Shown here in pieces: positions 11,714 through 24,039 of a stretch of 64,000 nt of DNA; position 1 is the first letter of the stretch, and every line of letters begins with the position of its first letter. The notes under the pieces were generated by a model, which was not told where the DNA came from, did not search any database, and saw nothing but the letters and a program-made list of their open reading frames with translations. Source of the stretch: Fallopia convolvulus (taxonomy: Eukaryota > Streptophyta > Magnoliopsida > Caryophyllales > Polygonaceae); contig OZ024718.1 in assembly GCA_964016875.1 (NCBI GenBank), forward strand, positions 7,755,001 to 7,819,000. The letters are read 5' to 3'. The position numbers and the translations under genes were made by a program.

Positions 11714-13221
11714 TGCGGCCGTCGCCGTCGAGACGGAATTGGGGAATGAATTCTAGGGATTTGGAATTGGAAACGACTGGAAATTGAAAATGGAAACTGA
11801 AATATTGTGTGGGGGGGGGGTTTGTGGCGTTACAGAGGGGGTAAAGAGGAAGAGTAATAAAAGGGGAGGGTAAAATGGTAATTTCCAGGTAGGCGGGTGT
11901 TGCTGAATGGAGCGGGGGGAAAGGGGAAACACGCAACGCAAGGGCAAAGAGCAAAGAAGGGCAAGGGCGCGACTTTTGGTGAGTATTGTTTGTGGCAGCA
12001 GAGAGAAAACCCTTGCCTTACTCCTGTCTATAGCTGTATATTGTGTCTTATTTTTCTGCGGTTTTCTTTATTTTGGGGTTTTTGACAGACTTTTTCCACA
12101 AACTATTCTTTTCTTGTTCGAATTTTGAGTGGATGAATTATTATTTGTCTTTATGGAACAATTTCAGAACCATTAATTGGAAAGCTGTTTCTTTAATTAA
12201 TTAATTAATTTTTGTAGAATGTAGGAGCAAGTGCAACTGCAGCTCAGGTTGTTAGCCCATCCCAATCAAGATCTTCTTACTCATTTCTATACATACGACA
12301 GAAAATATAACATGACATAGTTATTGAGATGGGGGTTACATTTTGACACTAGCACGTTATACTTGAAAACAAACGCATTGTAGTTATCCTCCTTATCTTC
12401 ACTTTGTGCAAAATAAGAGCACCATAATGTAGGCCTAGAAATTATCTCCATCTGAACACCCTACCCGAATAACCCGAACCAAATATAATGGTGATAACTT
12501 GAACAAAATCAAATGATAGACAGGTTGGGTAACTAGTGAAGTGGCACATACTAGATATGAGTGAGGAACCCTCAACCCATCACTTGACCCAACTACCTGC
12601 TTCCCAAACCATCTGCTTATCACCCTATTATATAGATATAAGTAGGTAGTTTCCCTTTAAATACATTGAGATAGAACATCAAACACAACCCTCAATCTAT
12701 CTGTTTTAAGATAGAACATCAAGTACAACCCTCAATCTATCGGCTCACCAACTTTCACAATATCCTATACCAATCTAAATATTATTACTTACCTTACCTA
12801 GTTACCTCTACTCAATTCTCTCAATACGTCAACCCTTCCTAATCCTTACTTACTAATTCTCGCATTGTGAGTCGTCTTGATTTTTGAAGAAACATTTACT
12901 GTTTGTTAGATTTTATTCATTTACCTATGTAAAACTTGTGTTTTGTATATCCTGGTATGTGGATTTTTAAATTTAATATATACATATATATTTGTGATTT
13001 TAAATTGAAACGCATAGCAAAAAATTTACCCAGTAGCAATGGAAATGAAGTAAAAATTTACGGTTTAATGTCTTTCATAAGTCATAAATTCGATGGGCAA
13101 CGGCCAAGTCATAAATTCGCAAGTCCCGTAACCTAACCCATTTACCCCTCCGGTATAAATAATGTCTTTCATAAGTGATGAAGTTGGATTACAATCAAAA
13201 TCTTTATCAATCACTCCTAGA
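11714..13221. other. Intergenic, upstream of the ankyrin gene
   Basis: Holds the promoter and 5' UTR of the ankyrin gene (a run of ten or more G near 11811) and AT-rich DNA. Short direct repeats occur at 12670-12742 and around 13065-13175 (GTCTTTCATAAGT appears twice). No gene is seen. Confidence 0.5.
12670..12742. repeat. 40-bp direct tandem repeat, about 1.8 copies
   Basis: GATAGAACATCAAACACAAC followed by CCTCAATCTATC appears twice in a row with two base changes (AAAC to AGTAC region), period about 40 bases. Confidence 0.7.
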
Positions 13222-13679
13222 ATCACTAATGTCTCAAGCATGGGTTATATAGTTCACTCTCAAGACTCGTTAATATTTCCGACATGGAAACGAAAGCTGT
13301 AATGATTTGCAAGTGTTTTTAAGCAATGTTATGTGTTTGTCTTGAGAGGACATAATCTTCCAAATTCTCGAGTGTTGATAGCTTATTACAGTTGCTCTTG
13401 GCTCCCAACATGTTTTGGTGGATCTAGCAAATTTTCAATATCTTAAAATTATGAAACCGTACCAGATAATAAAAGCCAACACAGCATCATAGACCTTAAG
13501 CCAGATATATTTCATCTTATAGAAAGCATGTACTATTACAGATTAACACACTCATTAAGATGAAAAATGTCTACTGGTACAGACTCACAACACACCAGAA
13601 AGCAAATCACCATCTACAGGTGACTTCACCGGCTTTATTCACGACCCAACAACTCTAAACATCCGAAACAAGAACATCA

Positions 13680-15552
13680 TTACTGAAGCTCCTTCAGAAA
13701 GTCCTCATTGTCAACAAGCACCTGTATCACATTTCACAACAGATATATACCAAGTTAATAACCCATGTCTAAAATTAAAAAATTAAACTAAGCTTAGCAA
13801 ATCTAGGAGCTCAAACTCTCACCGTCTTCCAGCCATCTGGGTCTAGGAAGGAAGTGATCTTGGTGCTGATTCCAGGGAGAGGTCCAGGCTGACGAGTAAT
13901 CTTTCCTCCAAGCTCTTGGGTAACCAAGTTCACAACCTCAGCACTCTTGTACACGTCATCAGTGCTAATGGCAACCTGAGCGTTCAGTTTTCAAGCACAT
14001 AACCCAGATCAGAAGCGAATAGATAGAGATAATTTCATGGATTATAACATGTGTTGTGGCAAAGGGCTTGTGCTTGCCTGTGCATATGCATTTCCTTTGG
14101 TGTATTCTGTCACACCATAGTTGTAAGTCAGCTCCAAGACTGTGGTCTCGTCCTCAGGTCCGTATCCCATCATAGCAAGTGTGTACTACATGCCAAAGAG
14201 AGATTGTCAAGTGGACAATTTCTTGCTTTTCGATTATGAGCAATTAATACCTCTTTTTTAGCTATCAATACTAAAAATTAAACTGTAATCAATTGATCTT
14301 GATCTTAACACACTATACTGACCTTGTACTCAGGTCTGTCTATCTTTCTTAACAGCTTCATCCCCATAGCCTGCAATAATGTATTTAATATCAGCCAGCA
14401 AGTATTGAATTTCCCAATTGATGACTAGAAGAACCAGATTAGAAGTGCTTGCTCTGCATCAAGCTTATATTTTGATACCTTTTCGTAGAACTTGATGGAG
14501 CGTTCAAGATCACCAACACGAAGCATAATTTGACAAAGAGGCTCACCAATCTTTTCCCTTTGGATGAGTTCAAAGGTGTAACCATCAGGATCCTTTGCAA
14601 AGGCAATGTGACTTGACCCGCCTTTGACAGGACCAGGCTCCCGGGTAATGTTACCACCTTTGGCCCGGATGGTATCAACTAGTTTGTAAACCTGAAGTGA
14701 AAAGGTTAGAGTGATGTTCAAGAATAAAAAGCTCATCTGTATAGTCCTTGAACAATGAAAGTGAAAGGCACTTACATCTGGGGTGGCAATTGCAAAATGT
14801 CCAAAGCCAGATCCAATGTCATACTTATCCACTCCATAGTCTACAAGCACACATCAGACAACATTCATTAATATAGTTTACGGAAACATAATAGTTCAAT
14901 TCTTAAGTTGTACAATAAAAAAACAGCTAGGAGTATCAGATATAGCACTGCAATATGCTTTTATGCTAAGATGATGATGACTAATTGACCATGAGAATTC
15001 ACTAGATAAATTTGAAGAACAGCAGAACTATTGGAAAGATACGAAAGCAAATAGCGTGTAGATCTTTATACATATCTCTCAAAAGGAAACACTAACAGAA
15101 ATTCCGAATGTAAAATGATAGGAGGAGCTCCTGTGAACCAAAAACCAAATAGCTCACACGATTGTAGGAGATAAAACAGGTGTATGTTTGCCACATATTC
15201 CTAACAAATTTGCGCAGAGAAGTACTTACTGTAGGTCAGCTCTACAACAAAATGAGACTCCTCAGGACCAAAACCCAGGAATGCATTTGAGTACTTCTCT
15301 TCAGGAACATCTCGCTTCCTCAACAGCTTCATACCAAAGCACTCAGTGTAGAACCTATAAAAAGGAGCATGACCATATAATTGTTATATCCTCAGATATA
15401 TCAAAAATATGCATATTTTTAAGGTAATATTATTTATGTCTGGAATTATACTTAATGGTGCGATCAAGATCACCAACACGGTAGACAGCGTGTAGAAATC
15501 GATGGTTGTCCTTCTGGGGCCATTCAAGCAAATCAGGTGCACCCGCTGCCAT
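13680..15552 (-). CDS. Glyoxalase I (lactoylglutathione lyase), two-domain, copy A
   Basis: Eight coding exons on - (15552-15452, 15354-15230, 14840-14776, 14691-14479, 14370-14323, 14185-14078, 13975-13823, 13721-13680) total 855 bases, 284 residues, the usual size of plant cytosolic GLX1. It isomerises the methylglyoxal-glutathione hemithioacetal to S-lactoylglutathione. Two tandem VOC domains are seen. By alignment to E. coli GlxI, the N-half has H21, E72, H90 and E138; the C-half has Q151, E202, Q220 and a Val in the last ligand position. The set Q151/E202 plus H90/E138 equals the Gln-Glu-His-Glu set of human GLO1. Intron 6 has a GC donor (CAG/GCAAGC). A 5' UTR intron runs from about 16184 to 15568 (CTG/GTAAGA, TTGGCAG). 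No plastid transit peptide is seen. Confidence 0.95.
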
Positions 15553-16300
15553 CTTCACGCAATTGAAGCTGCCAACAACAAGGAACTCAGACAAATTAGG
15601 CAAGCATGTTGGTTCAGGAACATTCATATTTTTAACACAATTATATAGCTTGTAGTTAAGTTGAATTCGTGCATTGAACCCGGAGGATCAACAAAGGCAC
15701 AGGAGAGAAATTGAGTTCTTGCAAAAAAGTTGTAACTCAGTCATCATCTAACAAATTTCAATTGCTGTTTCCTTGCTAACCCCTAATCACACACCTCAAT
15801 TACCACAACCATGAGTATCCCCGTTACTATAGCTGAAAAGAAAAATGCAATAGTATGCACATTAACTTTTCGAGCACTAAGTCAAATGCAACTCATTTAA
15901 CACAAACAAATTTCACCAAAACAGTCATAGCTTAAAGCCAAATTCATACTAGCTAACTGAATTAGAAATTCATCCGCAGGCCTTACGAACAAAATATAAA
16001 TCATCACTTTCAATCAAGCGACAAACAGGAAAAGAATAAGAATAACAACTCCTTTTGATAACAATTCCAGGTGAATTCTAGCACAGACTTAAGGTCATCC
16101 AACAAAACCAACCAAAATTCGCCTTCATGTTGACCAAAATCCTACACATTTAAGCAATCAAGAGCGCATCGGAAAAAATCTTACCAGATCAAGAAAAGAA
16201 GAACGCTGAGATCGACAAATAGTCACCGGACGAACGCTCTGTTGAGCCTAGAGAGTGAGAGAAGAGTGTATGAGAGAGCTCAATAGATGCTTCTAGCCCT
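15553..16300 (-). other. 5' UTR, UTR intron and proximal promoter of glyoxalase copy A
   Basis: The UTR exon around 16185-16290 ends CTTGATCTG/GTAAGA, and the acceptor TTGTTGGCAG lies 16 bases before the ATG. The same arrangement is present in copy B (donor near 20597). Confidence 0.6.
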
Positions 16301-16900
16301 AGAGTGGGAATCAAATAGCGGTGCCCATTGATAGCGTGACCAGCTGTGAGATAAGAAAGATAACAGTTCCTACAAGAAAAATGAATCTGGCTGCGATCTC
16401 CGTCCAAAGAGCGGTCATGAAAATTGGACGGTTGTGATCTGCCGTTTCTAGTAGGAGCGTCACATTCTCAACGCTTAGAAATGGGTATTCGATATTATTA
16501 CACGTGGGGTCATCCTACAACTATGAAAATTACAATTTTGTCCCTTGTTTTGTGATGTAAAAACTTTACACGTGCTCATAATGGAAAATGAGTAAATGGT
16601 GGTTCAAAGGGTTTGTTGATGTGGGTTACCAATTTGGACTTTGGTGTCAGGGGAATTTATTCATGTGGCCCCTTTTCTAGTTTCTACAAGCGAGAAGAAG
16701 AATCCATTACTTTCATTTGGGGCTTGATTTGTAACCCTACACATAAGAATTGGCCCAATATGAGATCAAACAGTTTGAGCCCAATATCAAGATCCTCCTC
16801 CCTTCTTCACTCGAGTACAAGTAGCTATGTAAGTTTCATATGCTTAATCAAAAAAAAAAAGTTTCATATGACGTGAAGTAGTTTATATCATATCTTAATG

Positions 16901-17618
16901 TGATAGACAATACACCTGCGTACTATTATGATAGACAAGACTGTTTGGACTAACATTCAAATGTGATGCACAAAACAATACACTTACATTCAAATGTGAT
17001 GTACAAAACAATAGTAATAGTAATGTGTGATGCACGAAACTATGATTGATGCTATGTTTGTTAAGTCACCAAAAAAATTAGTCGAAGTTGTAAAACTAGA
17101 TAGGATTACAAAACTAGTTATAAAGGTAATTATAGTTTCAAACAAATATATACACTGTTTGATAATATTTAACTGCTTTATTGTAGTAAGTGGTCATTTT
17201 AAACCACTTTATAGTAGGGTTATTTTTATTTAGAAAATAATATTTTTTTAATTCAAAAAATTACTAAAAACTTTGTTAGAAAAAGCGAAGTTTTAATTTT
17301 GATGGTTCCAAATGCAAGTCAAGTGACTGACTTCGAGTTTGCGAAGTAAGTCGCCAACGTGAGCTATGTCCTCGACATAAAGTAAAGGCAAACGGTGAAG
17401 ATCTTGAAAATGCGCGTGATGTTGAATCAAGCTATTTTAGTTATAGATCAATTTGGGTAGTGTGCCAACATTGCCTTATACCCTAAGCACAATCTTGTTG
17501 TATTATCTTTATATGCTAAGGATGATATTTGTGTGGCTAGATTTATATTATCTTTCCATAACCGAATTGGAAAATAATATATCTCTAGTTAACTTAATTT
17601 CGTCTATTTAAACCTACA
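16901..17618. other. Spacer between the duplication units
   Basis: AT-rich DNA not shared by the two units. It contains short direct repeats (ACATTCAAATGTGATG with ACAAAACAATA twice near 16955-17010). No gene is seen. Confidence 0.5.
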
Positions 17619-17997
17619 ATCACTAATGTCTCCCGCATAGGATTCACTCTCAAGATTCGTTAATATTTCCGACATGGAAATGAAAGCTGTAATGATTTGT
17701 AAGTGTGTTTAAGCAATGTTATGTGTTTGTCTTGAGAGGACATAATCTTCCAAATTCTCGAGTGTTGATAGCTTATTACAGTTGCTCTTGGCTGGCTCCC
17801 AACAAGTTTTGGTGGATCTAGCCAACACACACAGCATCATAGACTCACAACACACCAGATTAACACACTCATTAAGATGAAAAATGTCCACTGGTACAGA
17901 TTCACAACACACCAGAAAGCAATTCACCATATACAGGTGACTTTCATCTGCTTTACTCATGACCCAACTCCTCTAAACATCCGAAACAAGAACACCA

Positions 17998-19918
17998 TTA
18001 CTGAAGCTCCTTCAGAAAGTCCTCATTGTCAACAAGCACCTGTGTCACATTTCACAACAGATATATACCAAGTTAATAACCCATGTCTAAAATTAAAAAA
18101 ATTAAACTAAGCTTAACACATCTAGGAGCGCGAACTCTCACCGTCTTCCAGCCGTCTGGGTCTAGGAAGGAAGTGATCTTGGTGCTAATTTCAGGGAGAG
18201 GTCCAGGCTGACGAGTAATCTTTCCTCCAAGCTCTTGGGTAACCAAGTTCACAACCTCAGCGCTCTTGTACACGTCATCAGTGCTAATGGCAACCTAAGC
18301 GTTCAGTTTTCAAGCACAAAACTCAGATCAGAAGTGAATAGTTACTTTCATGGATTATAACATGTATTGTGGCAAAGGGCTTGTTCTTGCCTGTGCATAT
18401 GCATTTCCTTTGGTGTATTCTGTCACACCATAATTGTAAGTCAGCTTCAAGACTGTGGTCTCATCCTCAGGTCCGTATCCCATCACAGCAAGGGTGTACT
18501 GCATGCCAAAGAGAGATTGTCAAGTGCACAATTTCTTTCTTTTGGATAATGAGCAATGAATACCTCTTTTTTAGCTTTCAATACTAAAAATTAAACTGTA
18601 TTCAATTGATCTTCATCTTAACACACTATACTGACCTTGTACTCAGGTCTGTCTATCGTTCTTAACAGCTTCAACCCCATGGCCTGCAATAATGTATTTA
18701 ATATTAGCCAGCAAGTATTTAATTTCCCAATTGATGACTAGAAGAACCAGATTAGAAGTGCTTGTTCTGCGTCAAGCATATATTTTGATACCTTTTCGTA
18801 GAACTTGATGGAGCGGTCAAGATCACCAACGCGAAGCATAATTTGACAAAGGGGATCACCAATCTTTTCCCTTTGGACGAGTTCAAAGGTGTAACCATCA
18901 GGATCCTTTGCAAAGGCAATGTGATTTGACCCGCCTTTCACAGGACCAGGCTCCCGGGTAATGTTACCACCTTTGGCCCGGATGGTATCAACTAGTTTGT
19001 AAACCTGAAGTGAAAAGGTTAGAGTGATGTTCAACAATAAAAAGCTCATCTGTTTAGTTCTCAATCAATGAAAGTGAAGAGCACTTTACATCCGGGGTGG
19101 CAATTGCAAAATGTCCAAACCCAGATCCAATATCATACTTATCCACTCCATAATCTACAATCCCACATCAGACAACATTCGTTAATATTGTTTTACAGAA
19201 ACATAATAGTTCAATTCTCAAGTTGTAGAATAAAAAACAACTCGGAGTATCAGATATAGCACTGCAATATGCTTTTATGCTAAGATGATGATGACTACCC
19301 GTTTGGTTCTATACCTAGGGTATAAGGAATAGATCGACATGAGCTCATACCTTATCTTTGAGGTGAGTATGAGTGAAACCTATTCCAACCCAATTCCTCA
19401 TTCTAATCCGATTCTGGGTATAGAAACAAACAGCGTGGATACATATCTCTCAAAAGGTAACACTAACAGAAATTCCAAATGTAAACTGATAGGAGGAACT
19501 CATGTGAACCAAAAACCAAATAGCTCACAAAATTGTAGGAGATGATAATACAGGTGTATGTTTGCCACATATTCCAAACAAATTCACGCAGATAAGTACT
19601 TACTGTAGGTCAGCTCTACAACAAAATGAGACTCCTCAGGACCAAAACCCAGGAACGCATTTGAGTACTTCTCTTCAGGAACATCTCGCTTCCTCAACAG
19701 CTTCATCCCAAAGCACTCAGTGTAGAACCTATAAAAAGGAGCATAACCATGTAATTGTGATATGCTCAGATATCTTATGCATTTTTAAGGCAGTATTATT
19801 TATGTCCAGAATTATACTTAATGGTGCGATCAAGATCACCAACACGGTAGACAGCGTGTAGAAATCGATGGTTGTCCTTCTGGGGCCATTCAAGCAAATC
19901 GGGTGCACCCGCTGGCAT
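17998..19918 (-). CDS. Glyoxalase I, two-domain, copy B with Glu202 to Lys
   Basis: Eight exons on - (19918-19818, 19728-19604, 19154-19090, 19004-18792, 18683-18636, 18498-18391, 18294-18142, 18039-17998) have exactly the same lengths as copy A and give 284 residues with no stop or frameshift. H21, E72, H90 and E138 are kept. In exon 6, copy A has GTCTTGGAGCTGACT and copy B has GTCTTGAAGCTGACT, so VLELTYNYG becomes VLKLTYNYG (residue 202). Other changes include A2P, G to E in GPLPEIST, and M to V near residue 189. The GC donor of intron 6 is kept (CAG/GCAAGA). The gene looks expressed-capable, but its activity is doubtful if residue 202 is a metal ligand. Confidence 0.93.
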
Positions 19919-21189
19919 CTTCACACAAGTGAAGCTGCCAATAACCAAGGAAGTCAAGACAAATTAGGCAAGCATGTTGGTTCATGAACATTCATATTTT
20001 TACCACAGCCATTTGATTACCTTTTTAAGAGCATTAGTTTTATTTATATAGCTAGTTAAGTTGGATTCGTGCATTGAACGTGGAGGATCAACAAACACCC
20101 TGGAGAGAATTAGAGTTTTTACAAAAAAAAACTGTAACTCAGTCATCACCCAACAAATTCCAATTACTCTTTACCCTTGATCATACACCTCAATTAACAC
20201 AACCTCATATACCCCGTTACTATAACTGAAAATAAAAAATGCAATAGTATGCATATTAACTTTTCGATCACTAAGTCAAATTCAGCTCACTTAACATAAA
20301 CAAATTTCACCTAAACAGTCATAGCTTAAAGCCAATTCCATACTTGCTAATTGTATTAGGAATCTGATCAGTAGGTCTTACAAACAAAATATACAGCATC
20401 ACTTTCAATTCAATCAAGCGACAAACAGAAAAGGAATAAGAAAACGATTCCTTCTGATAACAATTTCAAGTGATTTCTAGCACATACCTAAGATCATCCA
20501 ACAAAACCAACCAAAATTGGCCTTCATCAAAAACTAACTCGTTGACCAAAATCCTACACATTTAAGCAATCAAGAGCGCGTCTGAAAAAAGCTTACCAGA
20601 TCAAGAAAAGAAGAAAGCTGAGATCGGCAAATAGTCACCGGGCGATCGCTCTGTTGAGCCTAGAGAGTGAGAGAAGAGTGTGTATGACTGTATGAGAGAG
20701 CTCAATAGATAAGAAAGATAACGTGACCGGCTGTGAGATAAGAAAGAAAACAGTTCGTACAAGACAAATGAATCTGGCAGCGATCTTCGTCCAAAGAGCG
20801 GTCATGAAAATTGGACGGTCGTGATCTGCCGTTTATAGGATTAGGAGGAGCGTCACATTCTCAAAAAGCTTAGAAATGGATATTCGATGTTATTACACGT
20901 GTGGCCCATCCATGTTCTTCACATGATCCTACAACTATACAATATTACAATTTTGTCCCTGATTTTGTGATATGGGCTACCAATTTGGAATTTGGTGTCA
21001 GGGGAATTTATTCATGTGGCCCCTTTTCTAGTTTCTACAAGCTAGAAGAAGAATGCACTACTTTCAATTGGTGCTTGATTTGTAACCCTACACATAAGAA
21101 TTGGCCCAATATGAGATCAAACAGTTTGAGCCCAATAACAATATCCTCCCTTCACTAGTCTCGACAGCCGATACTATCAATATCAATTA

Positions 21190-21484
21190 GGGCTCGTTGG
21201 TATCGATATTAGATATCGGTATCGGGTATCGGTATCGGTATCGGTATCGGTATCGGGATATCATTCATATCGCATATTTCTCATACCTCTTTTTTTGGGT
21301 ATATCAACTATCATGCATTTGACTTTGTTTTGATATCAAGATATGGCCCGATATCCATATACTCTCATACCAAACACAAGATATGACCCGATACCGATAT
21401 CTAAATCCATATACACCCATACCAAACACAAGATATAACCTGATACCGATATCTGATATCAGGATATCAATACCAAACGGGCCC
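21190..21484. mobile_element. MITE with imperfect terminal inverted repeats, in duplication unit B
   Basis: Starts GGGCTCGTTGGTATCGATAT and ends with the near reverse complement (GGCCCGTTTGGTATTGATAT on -). It is flanked by ATTA on both sides and is 295 bases long. The inside is rich in GGTATC/GATATC, including five tandem GGTATC units near 21226-21258. The TIR start resembles Tourist (PIF/Harbinger) elements, whose usual TSD is a 3-bp TWA, so the superfamily is tentative. Unit A lacks it. Confidence 0.65.
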
Positions 21485-21555
21485 ATTATCAATACACAAG
21501 TAGCTTTGTAAGTATCATATATGACGTAAAGTAGTTTATATCATATCTTAATTTA

Positions 21556-22944
21556 AGTTTAAATTTTTAATCCGAGATAATAAAAAAAACTCATGGCGTC
21601 CTTCAATTCATACGGATCGAAAATTAATCTCTGTTCATAGGTTCGTAGATGCTACTAGTTTTTAAATGACAAACTTGTTGAATCTTCGTGATACGCACGG
21701 GATAATTTTACTAAAGATTATACAATATTATGATATTAATATAAAATTTAAAACATTTGTATATAATATTGTAATAAAATTATGTAACTTATAAAAAAAA
21801 TCTTTAAGATTGTGCCCCATATTTTATCAACATATAGATAAATATACTTGAAGCTCGAGTCTTGTTAAAAGATAAAAAAAAATATTATGCATAAAATTAA
21901 TATAAAAAATATTAGATCAAGTTATTATCAACATATAGATAAAAAAAATTATATACTTGGATCCCAAATTTTGTTACAAGATAAAAAAGATATGCATAAA
22001 AAATATTAACATATAGATCAAGTTATTATCTTATAAAAAAAATTGGATATATAGAAAGAATGATACAAGTAATTATAATATTTATTATAAAAAATGTAAC
22101 ATTATTTTATTCAAAAATATCACGTGGTGCAATTTTTTTAATAAACATGGTTTCTGCTTTATAATGTATTAGGTAGATATTTATGAAAAATATTTTTAAA
22201 TGGGTTATAATAATAATAATCATAATCATGTATATTATCATTTTAAATCACTTGTTTTTGTTTAAAAAATAATATTTTTTAATTTAAAAATTTACCGAAA
22301 ACTTCTTCCAAAGCTTTAAAAAAAGTAGCATTTATTAGTTTTTATGTGTCAAGTAAATGGTGTTTATACAAATAATATTTGAAAACTCAAACTAGTTTTG
22401 GTACCCAACAAACATAGCCTAAAATTGAAGTCCGCTAAAATATAGGGATATACATTAGTTCATATATAACCAACCTTGGACATATACGTGAAAGTTCATG
22501 GTCTATAAACTGAGGGTCATTTGTATGTAAACTTAATACACAAGCCCAATGAAGTTCCATCCAAAAGACAATTGGCACTAGGAAGAGTGACTCAAGAGCT
22601 TATATAATATGTTTGTTTAATCTCAACTTTTATATGTGAGATGAGCTTATATTTTCAACACGCTATTGCAGGTGTAATTGGTTTGATCCAATTGGCACTT
22701 GGACAAACAAGTCTATCATCAACCACTAAACCTAAGCCCAAATAAGTTAAAAAAAAACGGGCCTAGAACCGAAACTGTTATGATACCATGTGAAATATTG
22801 TGGGATTTAAATCAGAAAATTATACATACAAAAAATTAACTGACGTTTCATTATAAAACTAATTAACAATAGAAAAAGTAAGTAAAAATTTATGTAATAA
22901 ATTTGCTTATTTCCATCTTTTAGACGTGAGATGAATTTATATTT
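21556..22944. other. AT-rich intergenic, no gene
   Basis: Very AT-rich with many A/T runs and short duplications (ACATATAGATCAAGTTATTA type words recur at 21905-22030). Nothing coding is seen. Confidence 0.5.
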
Positions 22945-23150
22945 TTTTTTGGTCATTGCCACCCCAGTTCATTTATTTTTTATTTTTTGGTGGGATCTGC
23001 TCTCCCAACAAGTTCATTTCGAACTCCTTTATTTTTTTTGGTGGAATCTACTCTTCCAATAAGTTCATTTCTCCTCCACTGAGAGTCGAACACTCGACCT
23101 CGGCGAAGAAAAGCGTAACCCCTCCCACTATACTCCATGCTTGTTGGTGA
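22945..23150 (-). mobile_element. Possible tRNA-derived SINE fragment
   Basis: On -, a sequence near 23090 reads GTGTTCGACTCTC, close to a pol III B box, preceded by TAGTGGGAGGGG, a weak A box, and followed by a T/A-rich tail. An internal repeat is present: CCAACAAGTTCATTTC and CCAATAAGTTCATTTC. No target duplication was found. Confidence 0.35.
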
Positions 23151-23329
23151 TGAATTTATATTCTAACAATATGGTAACGCTGATATCTAATGACTACTGT
23201 TTTATCAATCATCATATAATCGCTAGATTGTTTTGATGAGATCATATCACTTGATATTATAGAGTGTTTGCATAATTCATACTGAATATTAATAATTTTT
23301 TCATCAAATAAAAAATCAATCGATCCATT

Positions 23330-24039
23330 ATGTCTTCTTTATGATCTCCGGAGAAACAAGGGTGAGATTAGGCCATGGGGGTCAATCATCTGGAAGGCCC
23401 CAAATATTCCTCGATGTTCTTTCATAGTTTGGCTCGTTGCTCTTAATCGTGCCCCAAATATGGACCGCTTGAACCGCATCAACATCGTCACCTCCAACCT
23501 ATGTCCAATCTGCAAACTCATGCCCGAAACAACTCAGCACACTTGGTTTGAATGTGTCTTCTCCTCCGAAGTCCTATACAAAGTCATGGCATGGACTGGT
23601 GTTCAAATCCGTCTGAGATGCATCAATGAATGGCTTGCCTGGTTCTCCAGCAGTAAAAGAAAGGAATCACTCATCTTTAAATTCCGCATCGTCGCTTTCA
23701 CTACGACCTCATATGAGATATGGCATCACAGAAATCAGGTATGTTTCCAGGCTACCACACCCAACCCAGATATATGTGCTTTGAAAGTGATCCATCTAAC
23801 CAAAGCATGAATGCGGGCCAAAGTCGTCGACCGAAGGAACACCCTAAAGCACTGGCTGGGTGAATAGTGAAGAATTCTTGTGTTTCTCAATGATGTTTGA
23901 TCTGAATGCTTGTATTGATTCTTGTAATCTTGATTCTCCTTTTTGTGATTGGTCAAAATTGATTGTACTGAAACTAGTCTCGTACGAACTTTTGTATATC
24001 CTTATTTACTAATGGAAATTACCATTTCAAAAAAAAAAA
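23330..24039 (+). mobile_element. Non-LTR retrotransposon (LINE) 3' fragment with zf-RVT domain
   Basis: Frames around 23360-23810 encode the reverse-transcriptase zinc-binding domain: WKAPNIPRCSFIVWLVALNR, then CPICKLMPETTQHTWFEC. This sits C-terminal to reverse transcriptase in plant L1-type elements. The fragment ends in a run of A at about 24029-24039. The polymerase itself is absent, so it is 5' truncated. Its 3' tail differs from the two LINEs at 28435 and 63490, so it is another family. Confidence 0.75.

Larger units (their letters stand above)
13222..16900. repeat. Tandem duplication unit A (glyoxalase I gene A with its flanks)
   Basis: Sequence from about 13222 (AATCACTAATGTCTC) to about 16900 (AGTTTATATCATATCTTAAT) aligns collinearly with 17619-21555. 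It includes the 3' flank, eight coding exons, introns, the 5' UTR intron and several hundred bases of promoter. Start codons are 4366 bases apart. Confidence 0.85.
17619..21555. repeat. Tandem duplication unit B (glyoxalase I gene B with its flanks)
   Basis: Collinear with 13222-16900. Differences are scattered substitutions and small indels, denser in introns than exons, plus a block at about 21150-21490 containing a MITE that unit A lacks. Confidence 0.85.

Noticed and set aside
22600..22830. Retroelement-like phrases (ATGATACCATGTGAAATATT)
   Set aside because: Suggestive of an LTR element leader, but no LTR ends, coding motif or primer site could be confirmed.
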